From assembly GCA_015501055.1 (NCBI GenBank), contig JADNYV010000844.1:1-14466 (forward strand): 14,466 bases of DNA, in the 5' to 3' direction. The notes beneath the pieces are model-generated. The model was not told the DNA's origin, made no database searches, and worked only from the letters and a program-made list of their open reading frames with translations. The DNA comes from Mucidula mucida. Taxonomy: Eukaryota > Basidiomycota > Agaricomycetes > Agaricales > Physalacriaceae. The position numbers and the translations under genes were made by a program. Below, piece after piece: positions 7,704 through 14,466 of the stretch; position 1 is the stretch's first letter, and every line of letters starts with the position of its first letter.

Positions 7704-10700
7704 ATGGCAGAGCGTCTCGACTCGCCACTGTCTAGTTCAAAACCGCAAAGACCAAGTACTGGCTCAACTGAGATGGGCGTCGCTGACAGCCGCTTACCGG
7801 GACCGTCATCATCGTCGACTGCGATGTCCAGGCCAATTTCCCCGCCACCCCAATTCTCGTTGCCAAACAGTCCTCCCGGCAAGATGAAGCCCCTCCCTTA
7901 TAACATGGGTGAAGAGAGTGCTCCTCAGTCCCGTCAGTCGCCCGGACCACAGTCGAAATCTAAAGTATCAACGCCTCGACCTCCGGAATCGAGTACTCCT
8001 GCCCAAAGGTCACCCGATGGCGCGCGCCCATTGAACGTTACTGACGCTCTGAGTTATCTGGATGCCGTCAAGGTGCAATTCCAGGACAAACCAGAGGTCT
8101 ACAACCGCTTTTTGGACATAATGAAGGATTTTAAAGGACAAGTGTGCGTAATATGCCCCGCTTTTTCGTTCCCAGCTCATATAAATGTAGCATTGACACG
8201 CCGGGTGTCATTCAGCGGGTGTCAAGACTATTTCACGGTAATCCTGTGCTCATCCAAGGATTCAACACATTTCTTCCCGTCGGATATCGCATTGAGGTCT
8301 CCTTGGACCCAGCGGATCCGAACACCATTACGGTCACGACGCCGACAGGAACAGTTACGCAAAGCACCAACGGCTTTCAGCAGCTTCCCCGTCCACCCCC
8401 ACCATCTTCAGATATACCCGGCTTCGGACCCAATCTTGCACATCCCCTTCCATATCCACCTGGCGTCGCCCTTCCTCCGCTTGCGAGCGGGACGTTGTCG
8501 CGCTCAATGACACCGCAGGCATTCCATCAGCCATCTCAGGTTGGTCCTCCGTTCGATGCGTTCAACTCTCCCTTCCATCCCAATGCTTCAACATCTGCCG
8601 CGGTCATCCTGGGCGGCCTCAACAAGAGACACACGGACCCACAACCCCAGGCCAATTACGAGTTTCAGCACGCCATCCAGTATTTGAACAAAATCAAAGC
8701 GCGCTACAATGACGATCCCAACAAGTACAAGCGATTTCTCGACATTCTTCAGGCGTACCAGAAGGAACAAAAGGTACCCGCAAGCGAGGTATTTCTCATA
8801 ATACTAGTTGTTGTTCTTCCTAACGTTTCGTTTCGTCAAGTCGCCTGTTTACGCCCAAGTTCTGACACTCTTCCAAGACGCGCCGGATCTGTTGGCAGAG
8901 TTCAAAGAGTTCCTTCAGGAAGCTGGGAACCAAGGATTGGCCCAGCATCCAGCGAGCGGAACGGCTACAGGGCCACCCTCATCTTGGAATGTTCCTCCGG
9001 AAATATCTAGCTCTCCCGACAAGGTACCGAAGAAACCTGTAACAACACTGAAGAGGAAAAAGCGTGTCCCAGAAAAAGATGTCACACCAGTGCCCCCAGC
9101 AAAACCTGCACCCAGTAGTAGGGTAAGTCTGATGGTCTGGCCATTTTCATGAGTTTTCATGCTGTATGTTTAGGTCAAGAAGGCAAAACATCACCACAGA
9201 GAACCTGGCTCACCGTCGTTCTCACCGTATGCTGGGCCATCACCTCAACCAGCGCACGCGCACGCGCATGCACATACGTCTAGTACAGTACTACCTCCGC
9301 CACCCGTTCCTCATTCACACGCGATGCAGCCTCCCGCGTCTACACAATCGCTATCAGTTGCAACGCCTTCGGGTTCTGACAACAAGCTTTTGTTCTTCGA
9401 TCGCGCAAAAAAGGCGCTTGAGAATCGGGAGATATATGAGGAGTTTTTGAAGCTCTTGAGCCTGTTTTCGAAGGACATCCTGGATCTCAGGACTCTTATA
9501 GACCGAAGTCGGGCGTTTTTGGGCGACGGCGATTTGATGGCGGAGTTTAAAGAATTAGTTGGATGGGATTCCAAGCAGGAGAACTCCGAAAATGGTCCGC
9601 CCGGTAGCATTAGGACGGGTCCGCCTGAGGCATTGTCTGCCTTGCCCGTGGATGATGGCGAGGGGCCTAGTTATCGAAGGCTCCCCGAAAGCGTGAGTGG
9701 CCACTTTGTTGTTGTGGCACTTGAGATGCTAACCATATTGCAGGAGGTCCGACTAGCTTGTTCGGGACGGGACGAACTTTGTCGCTCCGTCTTGAATGAC
9801 GAGTGGGTATCCCACCCCACATGGGCATCTGAAGAAGCTGGTTTTCAAACGCACAAGAAAAACTCCTTCGAGGAGGCGCTACATCGGTGCGAAGAAGAGC
9901 GTCACGAATATCACGTTCAGCTGCAGGCTCTGACTGCCACAATTGCTCATTTGGAGCCGTTATACGCGCGCATCGAGGAAATGTCCAATGAAGAACGGGC
10001 AACGTTCCGACTTAAGCCTAATCTTGGCGGACCAGGCCGTGGGCTGTACGAACGGATTATTAAAAGGATCTATGGACGTGAGGCTTCCACGGAGGTTCTC
10101 AAAGCGTTACAAGAGTATCCTGCCAATACCATTCCTGTGGTTCTCTCTCGACTGAAGATCAAGGACGAGGAATGGCGCCGAGCTCAGCGGGAATGGAGTC
10201 GAACGTGGCGGGAGGTTGACTCGAAGAACTTTTACAAGTCTCTCGACCACCAGGGCATAAGTTTCAAAGTCAATGACAAGAAGAACATAACGGCAAAGCA
10301 CTTTGTCGCCGATATCGAGGCTGTAAAGCTCGACCAGCAGACCATACTCGAGCATGATCCGATACCTGCATCCGCTCGAGGGTCTCCTAGATCTCAGTTC
10401 GACTACGCGTTCCAGGATACTTCTGTTCTTCATGATTCACTGAAGATGGTCTTTTCATTTTTAGATCGCTCGCAGGGCACCTACACACCCCAGGAACGAC
10501 GTGGGGTCGAAAGTTTCCTTCGAACATTTGTTCCTGCTCTATTCATGTACCCCCAGGCGGAGTTTAGCGACGCATGTGGGCCATTCGATAATGTGCAAGA
10601 TGAGGAGCAGGACCTGGAGCGCGGTGGACGACGTTCTAGTGGTACTCCCCATTCTTCGTACGTCAACGGGGTCCGGCCGATAGATCTTCGGAAGAAACTC

Positions 10701-12099
10701 TTGAAAACTGCCCAAGAAAGGGCTTCCGGTGACGCGACGAGGTCTGCATCTGCTACGGGGTCTCGTGCTGTTTCGCCTGGCGGATTGAGCCTTAGATCCC
10801 CTTCCCCTCGACCGGAGGAGAGGAAGAACGACTTCGGCGATGACATATGGATCAAAGAGACGGTAGCCACCGGTTCTTTCACAGAAAACGTCGCATACGA
10901 TGCTGACTCCGAGCGGCCATTCTTTGCTAACACGACGTTTTACACGCTGCTGCGTCTTTTGCAGGTAAGGAAGCTTTTGTTACTTGAACGGGAATAATGT
11001 TTGATTGTTTTTGCAGTTGTTGTATTCTCGTCTTCTCATGTGCAAGGAAATTGGGCAGGCATTGGCCGCCGAAAAGCATGCTGAGTTACTGGCTAATCCC
11101 GTTGCTGTCGAGCTCGGATTAGATGATCCGAACGGACCACCCACGCTACTGAAACAGACTATGGACATCTTGAATGAGCGCGCAAAAGATGACACCAACG
11201 TCGTTTACATGTATCTGCTAGATGCGTGCGAGAAGGTTTTTGCAAACGAGCTTGACCAGATCTCATTTGAAGAGCATATGCGGTGGTTCTTTGGTAACAA
11301 GGTAGGAGCATTTACTCAAGGGTCATGCGCATGTCGTTTATTTTTGTAGGCCTATCACTTGTTCACACTGGACAAACTGATTACCGCCTTGGTGAAACAG
11401 GTGGGGGTGCAACTATTTGTGTTGCTGATGTCGGTACTGATCTATTTTCGCTGCGCAGGTGCAGACGATATTATTAGACAGCAAATGCCAGGAGTTGTGG
11501 TCTCTCCTACAAAGCGTCCAACAGACCGGTGTCATTACGAATCAGGATGTCATTCGATATCGTCGGGAGGCAGAGCGACATGTCCAGGATGACTATCTAT
11601 ATCGGCTTCAATGGGTGAGTGGCCTTTATCAATTCGCTATTTCAAGCTGAGACGGCCTGTGTAAAAACAAGGTGCGGGAGTCGAAAATGATCAAAGTGCA
11701 GCTCATGACCCCGCAAGACCCGAGCACGAACGGGGTCCCGACTGCAGAGAATCGTTGGCGAGAGTACACAGCGAGCTATGTGATGCGCCATCCCACGGAA
11801 TGGGCAGGCAAACAAGGAGAGCGACATAACGCAAAAGTATTTCTGTCAAGGTCTGTCGTGATGTGGCTTCTGGACTCGTGTATTGACTTAAATATAGGAC
11901 GCGGCAATCGGACAGCACTACAGCCGTATCAGAGGGAATGATGAGTATCCGGATTAGTCCGTTGACATACAAGCTCGTGTACGAGGAAGGCTCTCAGGAA
12001 ATGTTGTGGCGGGAAGTAAACCGGACGTTGTTGGAAAAGGCGAAACAGCGGGACGAGGAGAGAGCACGGTGGATGGTCTCCGATGCTGTAAAAAGCTAA
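7704..12099 (+). CDS. sin3: Transcriptional corepressor SIN3 (histone deacetylase complex scaffold)
   Basis: Ten exons join in phase to 1310 aa: 7704-8143, 8191-8788, 8841-9122, 9174-9692, 9744-10964, 11017-11301, 11350-11400, 11459-11614, 11672-11850, 11898-12099 (TAA). The nine introns are 47-58 nt. Domains in order: PAH1 about 108-182 ([32 protein letters not shown]), PAH2 300-375 ([36 protein letters not shown]), a basic NLS-like KRKKR at 417-421, PAH3 511-572, the HDAC-interaction domain from about 605 to 735 ([35 protein letters not shown]), a Ser/Pro-rich linker near 915-985, and the Sin3a C-terminal domain from about 1005 ([28 protein letters not shown]). SIN3 is the nuclear scaffold that joins DNA-bound repressors, through its PAH domains, to the Rpd3-type deacetylase. 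The ATG at 7704 is the first that is not part of a tiny upstream ORF. The protein is somewhat shorter than yeast Sin3. Confidence 0.96.
9252..9279. repeat. 28-bp perfectly alternating purine-pyrimidine tract in SIN3 exon 4
   Basis: A GCGCAC-type repeat followed by GCATGCACATACGT alternates purine and pyrimidine without a break for 28 bases. It encodes an Ala-His dipeptide run in the linker between PAH2 and PAH3. The composition is favourable for Z-DNA and for repeat-length change. Confidence 0.6.
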
Positions 12100-12297
12100 A
12101 GTTCGATCCGCACGGTGTACTTTATTTTTAGGACAATTATGTAAATACTATGTGCCAGAATTGTCGGTGTTTGGTCCTATATTCGAGACTCTTAGCCCAA
12201 TACCTTCCCCCTCAATACTTTCACTCGGCGGTGCCAAGGACGTGACACCCATCCGCGCCCATACCGAATCCTTGCAAGAGATTACAAGGCCCTCATA

Positions 12298-13497
12298 ATG
12301 GTAGCCGGAGCGGGCCCATCTAACCGTCCCTTTCGCCGTCGTTCTAGACGTTCTCCTCGTCCATTATCGCGGTCTCCATCCCCATCCGCGTTCTGCTCTC
12401 TCTACTGGCATCGGTGGCCGCGACGGTACCCACGGTCGACGGCAGTCCAGCTCCGTTACCCTTTCTCTGCCCCAGATACAGTGCAGCCACCGCCGAGTTT
12501 GTTGAGCAAGAGCCCGTTGCCGACGCTCCTGGCCCATCTGAGTTTTCTGCCGACATCCAAGGTCTTTACACGTAGGCGTGTACCGCCAAAGTACGAGCAG
12601 AAGGACGACGGACTGTGGAGAAAAGTGGAAACATATACTTTGTACGGTTCGACGATGTGCACCGTGAGTCCGGCAGCTCCATGCTTATCCTGTAGTACTC
12701 ACAGGAGATAATAGTCCTGCGCATCGACTACCTCGTCTGTGGACTCCAGCTATCAGGCCGCAGCGACCGGGATTACATCCACCGACGTTGCATCCCCTTC
12801 TGATGTCGACGTCGTCGGAGACATTCTCGACACTTTACCTACCGGCTGGCGCCCACAGTTTCGCGAACCCAAGACGACGCTTATCGTCACTCTGTCTCTT
12901 GTCCTCGCCTTTGTCATCTGCTTCCTCATCATTGGCTGTCTGTTCTGGCGGAAGAATATCCGGCGAAAGTTCAAGCAGCATGACATTGAGATGAAAGCAA
13001 TTACACGACGGCGACGCGAAGGAAACGAAGAAGACGAGGAGGCGCTCACTGAGCGGGGCATGCGTCGAAAGAAGAAATTGTGGGCTCGTGCGACTGCCAG
13101 GTGGAAGGCTAATGCGCGCGCCCGACAGCGGCGAGGCAAGCGCACCCTTGTCATGAACGCTAGTCGTTCATCCCTCCAGCCCGACCCGCCGATTACCGAA
13201 AACCCAGAAGATCGTGACGATACGCTTTCCTACGTATCCAATTCCCGGCCCGCATCGAGACAGACTTCTCGACGTTCTTCGTCCCTTTATCGAGAGGAGA
13301 TAACACCTGTCGAGCGCAATGATTCCTCACCGGCGTCATGCTCAAACGTTTCTCTGTCAAACTCCGCAGATCCAGCTTCTAGTTCGCTTTCACCACCTGC
13401 ATCTCCCCCTGCTTACCACACTCCCCGTTTGACCATACCTGATACCACTTCGAATCTTGAAGTAGCTCTAGTGCTCCAAAATCAACGTCTACAATGA
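12298..13497 (+). CDS. Single-pass membrane protein with signal peptide and Ser/Pro-rich cytoplasmic tail (function unknown)
   Basis: Exon 1 codes only for the ATG (12298-12300). A 47-nt intron (12301-12347, GTAGCC...CTAAC...TTCTAG) joins it to ACG at 12348, opening a signal peptide (SIIAVSIPIRVLLSLLASVA, then TVPTVDG). A second intron must shift frame before VPPKYEQKDDGLWRKVETYT; the best option is 12497-12575 (GTTTGT donor, 79 nt), with alternatives ending at 12561. A third intron, 12664-12714 (GTGAGT...ATAG, 51 nt), joins STMCT to SCASTTSSVD. The transmembrane helix is LIVTLSLVLAFVICFLIIGC (about 12880-12939), followed by a strongly basic RRKFKQ stop-transfer region, a Lys/Arg/Glu helix and a long Ser/Pro tail. 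The layout suggests a surface or sensor-type type I protein; similar uncharacterised proteins occur in basidiomycetes, from memory. This frame stops at 13497, but related coding sequence continues in other frames. It begins 198 bp after SIN3, and that gap must hold its promoter. Confidence 0.65.
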
Positions 13498-14086
13498 CAT
13501 CCCCTCTATCTCCCTCCTACCCCCTTCACTCTAGACGTCCATCGCATTCTTCATTGGGTCATCTGCCGTCAACTGACGATCCAGATGACCTTCCATACTC
13601 TCCGTCCGCGGCGCACGTCGCTACAGATGACAAGTCTCTCCTTGCTCGTCTTAACGAAATGACGAGCCATCCCCCGTTGGACTCAGGGCACGATCCCTCA
13701 GAATCATCTGCACCTGTCTGGGAAGATGAAGAGATGATGGTTTGAGCTAGACTCAACGCGGGTGGTCCAAGCGGATCCTCTCCACCAACAGTCACGGCAT
13801 TCCCACCCCCGCCGCTATCTTTTGTCATCCAAGGGTAAGATGGCCGCGGAGGTATTCGATTATGATTATTCGTATTCGACTTTCGATGAGGACATTCAAG
13901 GTTTGGAGCCTGAGCTCGGGCATCTGCACCTCCGTTCGAAGCAGTGGCGAGTGCTCCCCCACTACCGGACGATATGCCTTCCGCGCCGACCATAACGATG
14001 ACTCGAGCGAGTGCACGGCTTCGGGCCCGCCTCTGCCCACGCGACGAGATTCAGACTGTGATTTCTCCCCGCATTATCAATCGTGA
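13463..14086 (+). pseudogene. Frame-broken C-terminal tail of the membrane-protein gene
   Basis: Beyond the stop at 13497 the tail appears to continue in successive frames: HSRRPSHSSLGHLPSTDDPD, AAHVATDDKSLLARLNEM and PVWEDEEMM (frame through 13494-13745); SSKGKMAAEVFDYDYS and TFDEDIQGLEPELG (13825-13920); ASAPPFEAVASAPPLPDDMP (about 13920-13980); and DHNDDSSECTASGPPLP (about 13988-14038), ending TGA at 14086. The SAPP/SGPP repetition supports one continuous low-complexity tail. The step at 13740-13791 fits a 52-nt intron (GTTTGA...CAACAG) that also removes the TGA at 13743. The steps near 13480, 13920 and 13987 are each -1 shifts without a convincing intron, so sequencing indels or decay are possible. 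Similar SAPP tails occur in related basidiomycete proteins as I remember them; this was not checked. Confidence 0.45.
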
Positions 14087-14466
14087 CATTTTCAAGTCCG
14101 AGTCTTTCATTATTCCAGGTTCATTTATTTATTTACCACCCATTGTTTGTACTTTTACCATGCATACGTACGCGTAGGAAGAGAATAATCGTTGCATCTT
14201 GCACTGTTCGGATTGGGCGTTCATTGGGGGAAATGAAGGTCATATCGATAGGATGACACGTCTATCCGACCTGAGATGGACTTGATGCAGATATGGTTGT
14301 CCTCATCAAGTGCTTAGATGTCGTGATTCTTCAGGCCCTGGTCCAAAAGGGGTCGCTGGGCCTGTGGCGCACACGAACCTCGTTGTGTATCAATTGATAG
14401 TAGGCATTCTTTGCGGCATTTGTATCCAATGAGCCTATCCAGCTCATTGTATCGCAAAGAAACTTA
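14087..14466. other. 3' flank of the membrane-protein gene, no gene seen
   Basis: An AT-rich stretch with TTATTTATTTACC at about 14125-14140 could belong to a 3' UTR. No convincing gene is present to the window end. Two inverted repeats occur: 14280-14287 with 14304-14311 (ACTTGATG/CATCAAGT), and the larger one at 14407-14461. Confidence 0.5.
14407..14461. repeat. Two-part inverted repeat (hairpin) at the window end
   Basis: TTCTTTGCG (14407-14415) pairs with CGCAAAGAA (14453-14461). Inside it, CAATGAGC (14427-14434) pairs with GCTCATTG (14442-14449) around a 7-base loop. Together this makes 17 perfect pairs with an asymmetric internal loop (11 and 3 bases). No T-run follows and no RNA family was recognised. 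Confidence 0.6.

Noticed and set aside
10481..10933. A 150-codon minus-strand open frame inside SIN3 exon 5
   Set aside because: It is the antisense shadow of a well-supported SIN3 exon and has no recognisable domain.
12753..13154. A 133-codon minus-strand open frame
   Set aside because: It is the antisense of the transmembrane and basic region; its Arg/Ser richness is explained by the sense codons.
13559..13993. A 144-codon minus-strand Gly/Ala/Ser-rich frame
   Set aside because: It is antisense to the low-complexity tail, with no promoter or domain evidence.
14280..14311. An ACTTGATG/CATCAAGT inverted repeat as a functional hairpin
   Set aside because: Eight pairs with a 16-base loop can occur by chance, and no supporting feature is nearby.
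1..14466. tRNA, rRNA or CRISPR arrays
   Set aside because: No tRNA box A/B pair with cloverleaf arms, no rRNA-like sequence and no regularly spaced direct repeats were seen on either strand.

Overview
The window looks like nuclear DNA from a filamentous basidiomycete, probably a mushroom-forming Agaricomycete. The genes are packed closely and broken by many short GT-AG introns of about 47-58 nt. The protein families are typical of that group: an F-box/LRR-like protein, a PhzF-like protein, a kinase-like gene with degenerate catalytic motifs, a ricin-B-lectin-type beta-trefoil protein, a TRI5-like sesquiterpene synthase, the global corepressor SIN3, and a single-pass membrane protein with an SAPP-rich tail. 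No RNA gene, CRISPR array or prokaryotic feature was seen. All exon models were built by hand from splice sites and reading phase; no database was searched.

Left part, all on +: the 3' end of an F-box/LRR-like gene (2-1223, four visible exons); a 249-bp non-autonomous pogo/Fot1-like MITE (1318-1566) with 44/45-bp terminal inverted repeats and a TA target duplication; an intronless PhzF-family gene (1774-2721) with Gln where the family has its catalytic Glu; a kinase-like gene (3397-4081) with a frame break and HGN/DFS in place of HRD/DFG; and a four-exon beta-trefoil protein (4388-5332).

Middle: a TRI5-like terpene synthase on the minus strand (5740-6885, four exons) converges on the trefoil gene. 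Splicing its last intron creates the canonical NDxxSxxKE metal-binding motif. An 818-bp divergent intergenic region separates it from SIN3 on +. Just ahead of the SIN3 start lie a palindromic pair of GATA sites and two minimal upstream ORFs.

Right part: SIN3 (7704-12099) resolves into ten exons with every splice phase consistent, giving 1310 aa with PAH1, PAH2, PAH3, the HDAC-interaction domain and the Sin3a C-terminal domain. About 200 bp later a membrane-protein gene (12298-13497 plus a frame-broken tail to about 14086) starts with a coding exon that is only the ATG; removing the following 47-nt intron joins this ATG to a signal peptide. Its serine/proline-rich cytoplasmic tail appears to step through reading frames, which means extra introns, decay or sequencing indels. 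The last bases hold a strong long inverted repeat of unknown role.

The genes do not form one obvious pathway. The terpene synthase and PhzF-like gene could belong to secondary metabolism, but no P450, transporter or pathway regulator is visible here. SIN3 is a conserved housekeeping chromatin gene that happens to be divergently paired with the terpene synthase.
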